From: Stictocephala bisonia
Lineage: Eukaryota; Arthropoda; Insecta; Hemiptera; Membracidae
Direction of reading: 5' to 3'
Assembly (NCBI GenBank): GCA_035578905.1
Contig: JAQJVL010002213.1
Location: 49,855 to 113,854, forward strand
DNA length: 64,000 nt
The position numbers and the translations under genes are program-made. Positions 52,541 through 64,000 of the stretch are shown piece by piece. Within the stretch, counting starts at the first letter, position 1, and every line of letters begins with the position of its first letter. The notes under the pieces are model-generated. The model worked only from the letters and a program-made list of their open reading frames with translations. It had not been told where the DNA came from and ran no database searches.

Positions 52541-55500
52541 AAGATTGAAACTCAAAGATCGCAAGATTGAAACTCAAAGATCGCAAGATTAAAACTCGAA
52601 GATCGCAAGATTGAAATTAAAAGATAGCAAGTTTGAAACTAAAAGATCGCAAGATTGAAACTCAAAGATCGCATGATTGAAACTCAAAGATCGCAAGATT
52701 TAAACTCATAGATGGCAAGATTGAAATTCAAAGATCGCAAGATTGAAACTCAAAGATCGCAAGAATAAAACTCAAAGATGGCAAGATTTAAACTCAATTC
52801 GCAAGATTAAAACTCAAAGATGGCAAGATTGAAACTCAAAGATCGCAAGATTGAAACTCAAAGACCGCAAGAATGAAACTCAAAGATCGCAAGATTGAAA
52901 CTCAATGATCGCATGATTTAAACTCAAAGATCGCATGATTGAAACTCAAAGATAGCAAGATTGAAACTCAAAGATAGCAAGTTTGAAACTCAAAGATCGC
53001 ATGATTAAAACTCAAAAATCGCAAGATTGAAACTCAAAGATCACAAGATTGAATTTCAAAGATCGCAAGATTGAAACTCAAAGATTGCAAGATTAAAACT
53101 CAAAGATCGCAAGATTGAAACTCAAAGATTGCAAGATTAAAACTCAAAGATCGCAAGATTGAAACTCAAAGATCGCAAGATTGAAACTCTAAGATCGCAA
53201 GATTGAAACTCAAAGATCGCAAGATTTAAACTCAAAGATCGCAAGATTGAAACTTAAAGATAGCAAGATTGAAACTCAAAGATCGCAAGATTGAAACTCA
53301 AAGATCGCAAGATTGAAACCAAAAGATCACAAGATTAAAACTCAAATATCGAAGATTGAAACTCAAAGATCGCAAGATTGAAACTCAAAGATCGCAAGAT
53401 TGAAACTCAAAGATCGCAAGATTGAAACTCAAACATCGAACGATTGAAACTCAAGGATCGCAAGATTGAAACTCAAAGATCGCAAGACTGAAACTCAAAG
53501 ATCGTAAGATTTAAAATCAAAGATTGCAAGATTGAATCTCAAAGATCGCAAGATTTAAACTCAAAGATAGCAAGATTGAAACTCAAAGATAGCAAGTTTG
53601 AAACTCAAAGATCGCATGATTGAAACTCAAAAATCGCAAGATTGAAACTCAAAGATCACAAGATTGAAATTCAAAGATCGCAAGATTGAAACTCAAAGAT
53701 AGCAAGATTGAACCACAAAGATCGAAAGTTTAAAACTCAAAGATCGCAAGATTCAAACTCAAAGATCACAAGATTGAAACTCAAAGATCGCAAGAATGAA
53801 TCCCAAAGATCGCAAGAATGAAAATAAAAGATCGCAAGATTGAATCTCAAAGAATGCAAGATTGAAACTCAAAGATCACAAGATTAAACCTCAAATATCG
53901 CAGGATTGAATCTTAAAGATTGCAAGATTGAAACTCAAAGATCGCAAGGTTGAAACTCAAAGATCGCAAGATTGATACTCAAAGATCGCAAGATTGAAAC
54001 TCAAAAATGGCAAGATTAAAACTCAAAGATTGCAAGATTCAAACTCAAAGATAGCAAGATTTTAACTCAAAGATTGAAAGATTGGAACTTAAAGATTGCA
54101 ATATTGAAACTCAAAGATCGCAAGATTGAAACTCAAAGATCGAAAGATAGAAACTCAAAGATGGCAAGATTGAGACTCAAAGATAGCAGGATTGGAACTC
54201 AAAGATCGCAAGATGGATACTTAAAGATCGCAAGATTGAAACTCAAAGATCGCAAGAATGAAACCCAAAGATCGCAAGATTGAAACTCCAAGATGGCAAG
54301 ATTAAAACTCAAAGATCGCAAGATTGAAACAAAAATATCGCAAGATTGAAACTCAAAGATCGCAAGATTGAAATTCAAAGATCGCAAGATTGAAACTCAA
54401 AGATCTCAAGATTGAAACTCAAAGATCGCAAGATTGAAACTCAAAGATCGCAAGACTTAAACCAAAAAATAGCAAGATTGAAACTAAAAGATCTCAAGAT
54501 TGAAACTAAAAGATCGCAAGATTGAAAATCAAAGATCGCAAGAATGAGACCTAAAGATCGCAAGATTGAAACTCAAAGATCGAAGGATTGAAACTCAAAG
54601 AATGCAGGATTGAAACTCAAATATCGCAAGATTGAAACTCAAAGATTGCATGATTGAAACTCAAAAATTGCAAGATTGAAACTCAAAGATCACAAGATTG
54701 AAATTCAAAGATCGCAATTTTGAAACTCAAAGATCGAACGATTGAATCTCAAAGATCGCAAGATTGAAACTCAAGGATCGCAAGATTGAAACTCAAAGAT
54801 CGCAAGATTGAAACTCAAAGATCGCAAGATTGAAACTCAAAGATCGCAAGATTTAAACTAAAAAATAGCAAGAATGATACTCAAAGATCTCAAGATTGAA
54901 ACTAAAAGATCGCAAGATTGAAAATCAAAGAACGCAAGAATGAGACCCAAAGATCGCAAGATTGAAACTCAAAGATCGAAGGATTAAAACTCAAAGAATG
55001 CAGGATTGAAACTCAAAAATCGCAAGATTGAAACTCAAAGATCGAAAGATTCAAACCAAAAGATCACAAGATTAAAACTCAAATATCGCAAGATTAAAAC
55101 TCGAAGATCGCAAGATTGAAATTTAGAGATTGCAAGATTGAAAATCAAAGATGGCAAGATTGAAACTCAAAGATCGCAAGATTTAAACTTAAAGATAGCA
55201 AGATTGAGACTCAAAGATAGCAAGTTTGAAACTCAAAGATCGCATGATTGAAACTCAAAAATCGCAAGAATGAAACTCAAAGATCACAAGATTGAAATTC
55301 AAAGATCGCAAGATTGAAACTCAAAGATCGAACGATTGAAACTCAAAGATCGCAAGATTAAAACTCAAAGATCGCAAGATTGAAACTCAAAGATCGCAAG
55401 ATTGAAACTCAAAGATCGCAAGATTGAAATTCAAAGATCGCAAAATTGAAACTCAAAGATCGCAAGATTGAAACTCAAAATGTCAAGATTGAAACTTAAA

Positions 55501-56095
55501 GATTGCAAGAATCAAACTCAAAGATAGCAAGATTGAATCTCAAGGATTGCAAGATGAAACTTAAAGATTGCAAGATTGAAACTCAAAGATCGCAAGATTA
55601 AAACTCAAAAATCGAACGATTGAAACTCAAATATCGCAAGATTGAAACTCAAAGATCGAACGATTGAAACTCAAGGATCGCAAGATTGAAAATCAAAGAT
55701 CGCAAAATTGAAACTCAAAGATCGCAAGATTAAAACTTAAAGATCGCAAGAATGAAACTCAAAGATCGCAAGATTGAAACTCAAAGATCGCAAGATTGAA
55801 ACTCAAAGATCGCAAGATTGAAACTCAAAGATCGCAAGATTGAAACTTAAAGATAGCAAGATTGAAACTCAAAGATCGCAAGATTGAAACTCAAAGATCA
55901 CAAGATTGAAACCAAAAGATTACAAGATTAAAACTCAAATATCGCAAGATTAAAACTCAAAGATCGCAAGATTGAAATTTAGAGATCGCAAGATTGAAAC
56001 TCAAAGATCGAACGATTGAAACTCAAAGATCGCAAGATTGAAACTCAAAGATCGCAAGAATTAAACTCAAAGATCGCAAGATTGAAACTCAAAGA
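52541..56095 (+). repeat. 3.56-kb HOR, copy 2 (full length)
   Basis: This repeats copy 1 and continues about 0.5 kb further, with GATCGAACG and AATTTAGAGATCG monomers, before the next unit starts. ACTCATAG at 52704 recurs at 56263, 3,559 bp apart. The terminal segment resembles 20.46-20.95 kb and 62.42-62.95 kb. AAAATGTCAAG is at about 52427 (end of copy 1) and 55478. Confidence 0.87.
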
Positions 56096-58620
56096 TCACA
56101 AGATTGAAACTCAAAGATCGCAAGATTGAAACTCAAAGATCGCAAGATTGAAACTCGAAGATCGCAAGATTGAAATTAAAAGATAGCAAGTTTGAAACTA
56201 AAAGATCGCAAGATTGAAACTCAAAGATCGCATGATTGAAACTCAAAGATCGCAAGATTTAAACTCATAGATGGCAAGATTGAAATTCAAAGTTCGCAAG
56301 ATTGAAACTCAAAGATCGCAAGAATAAAACTCAAAGATGGCAAGATTTAAAATCAATTCGCAAGATTAAAACTCAAAGATGGCAAGATTGAAACTCAAAG
56401 ATCGCAAGATTGAAACTCAAAGATCGCAAGAATTAAACTCAAAGATCGCAAGATTGAAACTCAATGATCGCATGATTGAAACTCAAAGATCGCATGATTG
56501 AAACTCAAAGATAGCAAGATTGAAACTCAAAGATAGCAAGTTTGAAACTCAAAGATCGCATGATTAAAACTCAAAAATCGCAAGATTAAAACTCAAAGAT
56601 CACAAGATTGAATTTCAAAGATCGCAAGATTGAAACTCAAAGATCGAACGATTGAAACTCAAAGATCGCAAGATTGAAACTCAAAGATCGCAAGATTGAA
56701 ACTCAAAGATCGCAAGATTGAAACTCAAAGATCGCAAGATTGAAACTCAAAGATCGCAAAATTGAAACTCAAAGATCGCAAGATTGAAACTCAAAATGTC
56801 AAGATTGAAACTCAAAGATTGCAAGATTCACACTCAAAGATAGCAAGATTGAATCTCAAAGATTGCAAGATTAAAACTTAAAGATTGCAAGATTGAAACT
56901 CAAAGATCGCAAGATTAAAAGTCAAAGATCGAACGATTGAAACTCAAAGATCGCAAGATTGAAACTCAAACATCGAACGATTGAAACTCAAGGATCGCAA
57001 GATTGAAACTCAAAGATCGCAAGATTGAAACTCAAAGATTGCAAGATTAAAACTCAAAGATCGCAAGATTGAAACTCAAAGATCGCATGATTAAAACTCA
57101 AAAATCGCAAGATTGAAACTCAAAGATCACAAGATTGAATTTCAAAGATCGCAAGATTGAAACTCAATGATCGCATGATTGAAACTCAAAGATCGCATGA
57201 TTGAAACTCAAAGATAGCAAGATTGAAACTCAAAGATAGCAAGTTTGAAACTCAAAGATCGCATGATTAAAACTCAAAAATCGCAAGATTGAAACTCAAA
57301 GATCGCAAGATTGAAACTCAAAATGTCAAGATTGAAACTCAAAGATCGCAAGATTGAAACTCAAAGATTGCAAGATTAAAACTCAAAGATCGCAAGATTG
57401 AAACTCAAAGATCGCAAGATTGAAACTCTAAGATCGCAAGATTGAAACTCAAAGATCGCAAGATTTAAACTCAAAGATCGCAAGATTGAAACTTAAAGAT
57501 AGCAAGATTGAAACTCAAAGATCGCAAGATTGAAACTCAAAGATCGCAAGATTGAAACCAAAAGATCACAAGATTAAAACTCAAATATCGAAGATTGAAA
57601 CTCAAAGATCGCAAGATTGAAACTCAAAGATCGCAAGATTGAAACTCAAAGATCGCAAGATTGAAACTCAAACATCGAACGATTGAAACTCAAGGATCGC
57701 ATGATTGAAACTCAAAGATCGCAAGACTGAAACTCAAAGATCGTAAGATTTAAAATCAAAGATTGCAAGATTGAATCTCAAAGATCGCAAGATTTAAACT
57801 CAAAGATAGCAAGATTGAAACTCAAAGATAGCAAGTTTGAAACTCAAAGATCGCATGATTGAAACTCAAAAATCGCAAGATTGAAACTCAAAGATCACAA
57901 GATTAAAATTCAAAGATCGCAAGATTGAAACTCAAAGATAGCAAGATTGAACCACAAAGATCGAAAGTTTAAAACTAAAAGATCGCAAGATTCAAACTCA
58001 AAGATCACAAGATTGAAACTCAAAGATCGCAAGAATGAATCCCAAAGATCGCAAGAATGAAAATAAAAGATCGCAAGATTGAATCTCAAAGAATGCAAGA
58101 TTGAAACTCAAAGATCACAAGATTAAACCTCAAATATCGCAGGATTGAATTTAAAGATTGCAAGATTGAAACTCAAAGATCGCAAGGTTGAAACTCAAAG
58201 ATCGCAAGATTGAAACTCAAAGATCGCAAGATTGAAACTCAAAAATGGCAAGATTGAAACTCAAAGATTGCAAGATTCAAACTCAAAGATAGCAAGATTT
58301 TAACTCAAAGATTGAAAGATTGGAACTTAAAGATTGCAATATTGAAACTCAAAGATCGCAAGATTGAAACTCAAAGATCGAAAGATAGAAACTCAAAGAT
58401 GGCAAGATTGAGACTCAAAGATAGCAGGATTGGAACTCTAAGATCGCAAGATGGATACTTAAAGATCGCAAGATTGAAACTCAAAGATAGCAAGAATGAA
58501 ACCCAAAGATCGCAAGATTGAAACTCCAAGATGGCAAGATTAAAACTCAAAGATCGCAAGATTGAAACAAAAATATCGCAAGATTGAAACTCAAAGATCG
58601 CAAGATTGAAATTCAAAGAT
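56096..58620 (+). repeat. HOR copy 3, rearranged
   Basis: The start matches 52541 onward to about 56640, then diverges into repeated GATCGCATGATTAAAAC segments (near 57081 and 57259). From about 57350 it matches 53111-54385 at an offset of 4,238-4,239 bp (AAACTCTAAG at 57423). About 0.7 kb of extra satellite has been inserted relative to copy 2. Confidence 0.8.
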
Positions 58621-60465
58621 CGCAAGATTGAAACTCAAAGACCGCAAGAATTAAACTCAAAGATCGCAAGATTGAAACTCAATGATCGCATGATTGAAAC
58701 TCAAAGATCGCATGATTGAAACTCAAAGATAGCAAGATTGAAACTCAAAGATAGCAAGTTTGAAACTCAAAGATCGCATGATTAAAACTCAAAAATCGCA
58801 AGATTGAAACTCAAAGATCACAAGATTGAATTTCAAAGATCGCAAGATTGAAACTCAAAGATCGAACGATTGAAACTCAAAGATCGCAAGATTGAAACTC
58901 AAAGATCGCAAGATTGAAACTCAAAGATCGCAAGATTGAAACTCAAAGATCGCAAGATTGAAACTCAAAGATCGCAAGATTGAAACTCAAAGACCGCAAG
59001 AATTAAACTCAAAGATCGCAAGATTGAAACTCAATGATCGCATGATTAAAACTCAAAATGTCAAGATTGAAACTCAAAGATTGCAAGATTTACACTCAAA
59101 GATAGCAAGATTGAATCTCAAAGATTGCAAGATTAAAACTTAAAGATTGCAAGATTGAAACTCAAAGATCGCAAGATTAAAATTTAAAGATCGAACAATT
59201 GAAACTCAAAGATCGCAAGATTGAAACTCAAACATCGAACGATTGAAACTCAAAGATCGCAAGATTGAAACTCAAAGATCGCAAGATTGAAACTCAAAGA
59301 TTGCAAGATTAAAACTCAAAGATCGCAAGATTGAAACTCAAAGATCGCAAGATTGAAACTCTAAGATCGCAAGATTGAAACTCAAAGATCGCAAGATTTA
59401 AACTCAAAGATCGCAAGATTGAAACTTAAAGATAGCAAGATTGAAACTCAAAGATCGCAAGATTTAAACTCAAAGATCGCAAGATTGAAACCAAAAGATC
59501 ACAAGATTAAAACTCAAATATCGCAAGATTGAAACTCAAAGATCGCAAGATTGAAACTCAAAGATCGCAAGATTGAAACTCAAAGATAGCAAGATTAAAC
59601 CACAAAGATCGCAAGTTTAAAACTCAAAGATCGCAAAATTAAAACTCAAAGATAGCAAGTTTGAAACTCAAAGATCGCATGATTAAAACTCAAAAATCGC
59701 AAGATTGAAACTCAAAGATCACAAGATTGAATTTCAAAGATCGCAAGATTGAAACTCAAAGATCGAACGATTGAAACTCAAAGATCGCAAGATTGAAACT
59801 CAAAGATCGCAAGATTGAAACTCAAAGATCGCAAGATTGAAACTCAAAGATCGCAAGATTGAAACTCAAAGATCGCAAAATTGAAACTCTAAGATCGCAA
59901 GATTGAAACTCAAAATGTCAAGATTGAAACTCAAAGATTGCAAGATTCACACTCAAAGATAACAAGATTGAATCTCAAAGATTGCAAGATTAAAACTTAA
60001 AGATTGCAAGATTGAAACTCAAAGATCGCAAGATTGAAACTCAAACATCGAACGATTGAAACTCAAGGATCGCAAGATTGAAACTCAAGGATCGCAAGAT
60101 TGAAACTCAAAGATTGCAAGATTAAAACTCAAAGATCGCAAGATTGAAACTCAAAGATCGCAAGATTGAAACTCTAAGATCGCAAGATTGAAACTCAAAG
60201 ATCGCAAGATTTAAAATCAAAGATCGCAAGATTGAAACTTAAAGATAGCAAGATTGAAACTCAAAGATCGCAAGATTTAAACTCAAAGATCGCAAGATTG
60301 AAACCAAAAGATCACAAGATTAAAACTCAAATATCGCAAGATTGAAACTCAAAGATCGCAAGATTGAAACTCAAAGATCGCAAGATTGAAACTCAAAGAT
60401 AGCAAGATTGAACCACAAAGATCGCAAGTTTAAAACTCAAAGATCGCAAAATTAAAACTCAAAGA
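58621..60465 (+). repeat. ~0.9-kb tandem family I duplication
   Basis: ATAGCAAGTTTG at 58751 recurs at 59652 (901 bp), the AAAATGTC mark at 59051 recurs at 59908 (857 bp), and ACTCTAAG at 59358 recurs at 60171 (813 bp). The offset falls by 44 bp twice, so two-monomer losses occurred twice between the copies. The GACCGCAAGAATT variant occurs at 58639 and 58991. Confidence 0.83.
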
Positions 60466-63400
60466 TGGCAAGATTGAAACTCAAAGATCGCAAGACTGAA
60501 ACTCAAAGATCATAAGATTTAAAATCAAAGATTGCAAGATTGAATCTCAAAGATCGCAAGATTTAAACTCAAAGATAGCAAGATTGAAACTCAAAGATAG
60601 CAAGTTTGAAACTCAAAGATCGCATGATTGAAACTCAAAAATCGCAAGATTGAAACTCAAAGATCACAAGATTGAAATTCAAAGATCGCAAGATTGAAAC
60701 TCAAAGATAGCAAGATTGAACCACAAAGATTGCAAGTTTAAAACTCAAAGATCGCAAGATTCAAACTCAAAGATCACAAGATTGAAACTCAAAGATCGCA
60801 AGAATGAATCCCAAAGATCGCAAGAATGAAAATAAAAGATCGCAAGATTGAATCTCAAAGAATGCAAGATTGAAACTCAAAGATCACAAGATTAAACCTC
60901 AAATATCGCAGGATTGAACTCAAAGATCGCAAGATTGAATCTTAAAGATTGCAAGATTGAAACTCAAAGATCGCAAGATTGAAACTCAAAGATCGAACGA
61001 TTGAAACTCAAAGATCGCAAGACTGAAACTCAAAGATCAAGATTGAATCTCAAAGATCGCAAGATTGAAACTCAAAGATTGCAAGATTGAAACTCAAAGA
61101 TCGCAAGATTGAAACTCAAAAATGGCAAGATTGAAACTCAAAGATTGCAAGATTCAAACTCAAAGATAGCAAGATTTTAACTCAAAGATTGAAAGATTGG
61201 AACTTAAAGATTGCAATATTGAAACTCAAAGATCGCAAGATTGAAACTCAAAGATCGAAAGATAGAAACTCAAAGATGGCAAGATTGAGACTCAAAGATA
61301 GCAGGATTGGAACTCAAAGATCGCAAGATTGAAACAAAAATATCGCAAGATTGAAACTCAAAGATCGCAAGATTGAAATTCAAAGATCGCAAGATTGAAA
61401 CTAAAAGATCTCAAGATTGAAACTAAAAGATCGCAAGATTGAAAATCAAAGATCGCAAGAATGAGACCCAAAGATCGCAAGATTGAAACTCAAAGATCGA
61501 AGGATTGAAACTCAAAGAATGCAGGATTGAAACTCGAATATCGCAAGATTGAAACTCAAAGATTGCATGATTGAAATTCAAAGATCGCAATTTTGAAACT
61601 CAAAGATCGAACGATTGAATCTCAAAGATCGCAAGATTGAAACTCAAGGATCGCAAGATTGAAACTCAAAGATCGCAAGATTGAAACTCAAAGATCGCAA
61701 GATTGAAACTCAAAGATCGCAAGATTTAAACTAAAAAATAGCAAGATTGATACTCAAAGATCTCAAGATTGAAACTAAAAGATCGCAAGATTGAAAATCA
61801 AAGAACGCAAGAATGAGACGAAAAGATCGCAAGATTGAAACTCAAAGATCGAAGGATTGAAACTCAAAGAATGCAGGATTGAAACTCAAAGATCGCAAGA
61901 TTGAAACTCAAAGATCGAAAGATTGAAACCAAAAGATCACAAGATTAAAACTCAAATATCGCAAGATTAAAACTCAAAGATCGCAAGATTGAAAATTAGA
62001 GATTGCAAGATTGAAACTCAAAGATGGCAAGATTGAAACTCAAAGATCGCAAGATTTAAACTCAAAGATAGCATGATTGAGACTCAAAGATAGCAAGTTT
62101 GAAACTCAAAGATCGCATGATTGAAACTCAAAAATCGCAAGAATTAAACTCAAAGATCACAAGATTGAAATTCAAAGATCGAAAGATTGAAACTCAAAGA
62201 TCGAACGATTGAAACTCAAAGATCGCAAGATTAAAACTCAAAGATTGCAAGATTGAAACTCAAAGATCGCAAGATTGAAACTCAAAGATCGCAAGATTGA
62301 AACTCAAAGATCGCAAAATTGAAACTCAAAGATCGCAAGATTGAAACTTAAAATGTCAAGATTGAAACTCAAAGATTGCAAGAATCAAACTCAAAGATAG
62401 CAAGATTGAATCTCAAGGATTGCAAGATGAAACTTAAAGATTGCAAGATTGAAACTCAAAGATCGCAAGATTAAAACTCAAAGATCGAACGATTGAAACT
62501 CAAATATCGCAAGATTGAAACTCAAAGATCGAACGATTGAAACTCAAGGATCGCAAGATTGAAAATCAAAGATCGCAAGATTGAAACTCAAAGATCGCAA
62601 GATTAAAACTTAAAGATCGCAAGAATGAAACTCAAAGATCGCAAGATTGAAACTCAAAGATCGCAAGATTGAAACTCAAAGATCGCAAGATTGAAACTCA
62701 AAGATCGCAAGATTGAAACTTTAAGATAGCAAGATTGAAACTCAAAGATCGCAAGATTGAAACTCAAAGATCACAAGATTGAAACCAAAAGATTACAAGA
62801 TTAAAACTCAAATATCGCAAGATTAAAACTCAAAGATCGCAAGATTGAAATTTAGAGATCGCAAGATTGAAACTCAAAGATCGAACGATTGAAACTCAAA
62901 GATCGCAAGATTGAAACTCAAAGATCGCAAGAATTAAACTCAAAGATCGCAAGATTGAAACTCAAAGATCACATGATTGAAACTCAAAGATCGCAAGATT
63001 GAAACTCAAAGATAGCAAGATTGAAATTTAAAGATAGCAAGTTTGAAACTCAAAGATCGCATGATTGAAACTTAAAAATCGCAAGATTGAAACTCAAAGA
63101 TCACAAGATTGAAATTCAAAGATCGCAAGATTGAAACTTAAAGATCGAGCGATTGAAATTCAAAGATCGCAAGATTGAAACTCAAAGATCGCAAGATTGA
63201 AACTCAAAGATCGCAAGATTGAAACTCAAAGATCGCAAGATTGAAACTCAAAGATCGCAAAATTAAAAATCAAAGATCGCAAGATTGAAACTCAAAATGT
63301 CAAGATTGAAACGTAAAGATTGCAAGATTCAAACTCAAAGATAGCAAGATTGAAACTCAAAGATTGCAAGATTGAAACTTAAAGATTGCAAGATTGAAAC

Positions 63401-64000
63401 TCAAAGATCGCAAGATTAAAACTCAAAGATCGAACGATTGAAACTCAAAGATCGCAAGATTGAAACTCAAAGATCGAACGATTGAAACTCAAGGATCGCA
63501 AGATTGAAACTCAAAGATCGCAAGATTGAAACTCAAAGATCGCAAGATTAAAACTCAAAGATCGCAAGATTGAAACTCAAAGATCGCAAGATTGAAACTC
63601 AAAGATCGCAAGATTGAAACTCAAAGATAGCAAGATTGAACCACAAAAATCGCAAGTTTAAAACTCAAAGATCGCAAAATTAAAACTCAAAGATGGCAAG
63701 ATTGAAACTCAAAGATCGCAAGACTAAAACTCAAAGATCGTAAGATTTAAAATCAAAGATTGCAAGATTGAATCTCAAATATCGCTAGATTTAAACTCAA
63801 AGATAGCAAGATTGAAACTCAAAGATAGCAAGTTTGAAACTCAAAGATCACATGATTGAAACTCAAAAATCGCAAGATTGAAACTCAAAGATCACAAGAT
63901 TGAAATTCAAAGATCGCAAGATTGAAACTCAAAGATAGCAAGATTTTAACTCAAGATTGAAAGATTGGAACTTAAAGATTGCAATATTGAAATCAAAGTC
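60466..64000 (+). repeat. Family I HOR copies at the right edge
   Basis: The truncated GATCAAGATTG monomer is at 61035, as at 2155, 9357, 11509 and 20078. GATTGAAAGATTGGAAC marks at 58307, 61187 and 63955 are spaced 2,880 and 2,768 bp. Near 61320 several monomers present at 54.20-54.32 kb are missing. 62411-63930 matches 20441-21925. The array runs off the window edge in a short, slightly irregular end (GAAATCAAAGTC). Confidence 0.8.

Larger units (their letters stand above)
1..64000 (+). repeat. 22-bp tandem satellite array filling the window
   Basis: The monomer is 22 bp, made of GATCGCAAGAT followed by TGAAACTCAAA. It repeats head to tail about 2,900 times, and I see no monomer in reverse orientation. 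The consensus has 10 A, 4 T, 4 G and 4 C, so it is about 36% GC with a strong excess of A over T on this strand. Each canonical monomer has one GATC site and one CpG. Common variants change the GATCGC part (GATTGC, GATCAC, GATAGC, GATGGC), the AAGATTG part (AAGATTA, AAGTTTG, ATGATTG) or the ACTC part (ATTC, ACTT, ACTA). No sequence unrelated to the monomer was found, including at the two ends. The array therefore extends beyond the window on both sides. A structural heterochromatin role is inferred from array type only. Confidence 0.98.

Noticed and set aside
58371..58625. 84-codon minus-strand frame overlapping a plus-strand frame at 58312-58521
   Set aside because: Both strands are open over the same bases because the same variants remove TGAs in each. 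Overlapping repeats of this kind are not evidence for genes.
1..64000. CRISPR array
   Set aside because: Repeats are directly adjacent with no unique spacers, and there is no cas gene. The pattern is a plain tandem satellite.
1..64000. Bacterial origin or iteron array, or Dam-site cluster (many GATC)
   Set aside because: Thousands of monomers with no gene is far outside the size of iteron arrays, and GATC is just part of the monomer.
1..64000. Telomeric repeat or CENP-B box
   Set aside because: No TTAGGG-like or related telomere unit was seen, and the conserved core of the CENP-B box was not found in the monomer or its common variants.

Overview
The whole 64-kb window is one head-to-tail tandem satellite. 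I find no gene, RNA gene, mobile element or unique sequence. The monomer is 22 bp: half 1 is GATCGCAAGAT and half 2 is TGAAACTCAAA. About 2,900 monomers run in the same orientation from the first base to the last. An array this long and uninterrupted points to eukaryotic heterochromatin (pericentromeric, subtelomeric or an interstitial satellite block). The sequence alone does not identify the species, and I do not recognise the monomer as a named satellite.

Layout. Monomers carry recurrent variants (GATTGC, GATCAC, GATAGC, GATGGC, GATCGAACG, CGCATG, and others) in fixed orders. Those orders repeat over hundreds to thousands of bases, so the array has a second level of higher-order repeats (HORs). 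Two landmark variants separate two HOR families. Family I carries the short-monomer mark AAAATGTCAAG and occupies about 1-13 kb, parts of 18-24 kb, and 49.5-64 kb. Family II carries CTAATAGAACGCAAG and occupies about 13.4-15.4 kb and 22-49 kb, with a short piece at 4.3-4.8 kb. Clear segmental copies include 1-1405/2571-3970 (about 2.57 kb apart), 6170-7552/7553-8935 (1,383 bp), 9031-11182/11183-13165 (2,152 bp), 32637-34690 (three units of 682-704 bp), 34965-35935 (two units of 484 bp), and 49490-56095 (units of 3,053-3,559 bp). A nearly uniform run of canonical monomers sits at about 17.06-17.83 kb.

Sequence quality. From 39.45 to 41.65 kb, and again at 43.39-43.87 and 45.29-45.77 kb, the satellite suddenly fills with homopolymer expansions and lost bases. 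Single-base indels are scattered through 42-49.6 kb. The HOR landmarks are still in order inside these parts. That pattern looks more like poor consensus in a hard-to-assemble array than a biological insertion.

Coding potential. Three monomers make 66 bp, or 22 codons, and a canonical array meets one TGA per 66 bp in every frame on both strands. The 60-94-residue open frames in the window exist only where local variants or indels remove those TGAs. They are repeats of the satellite read as protein, not genes. No pathway or operon can be described.
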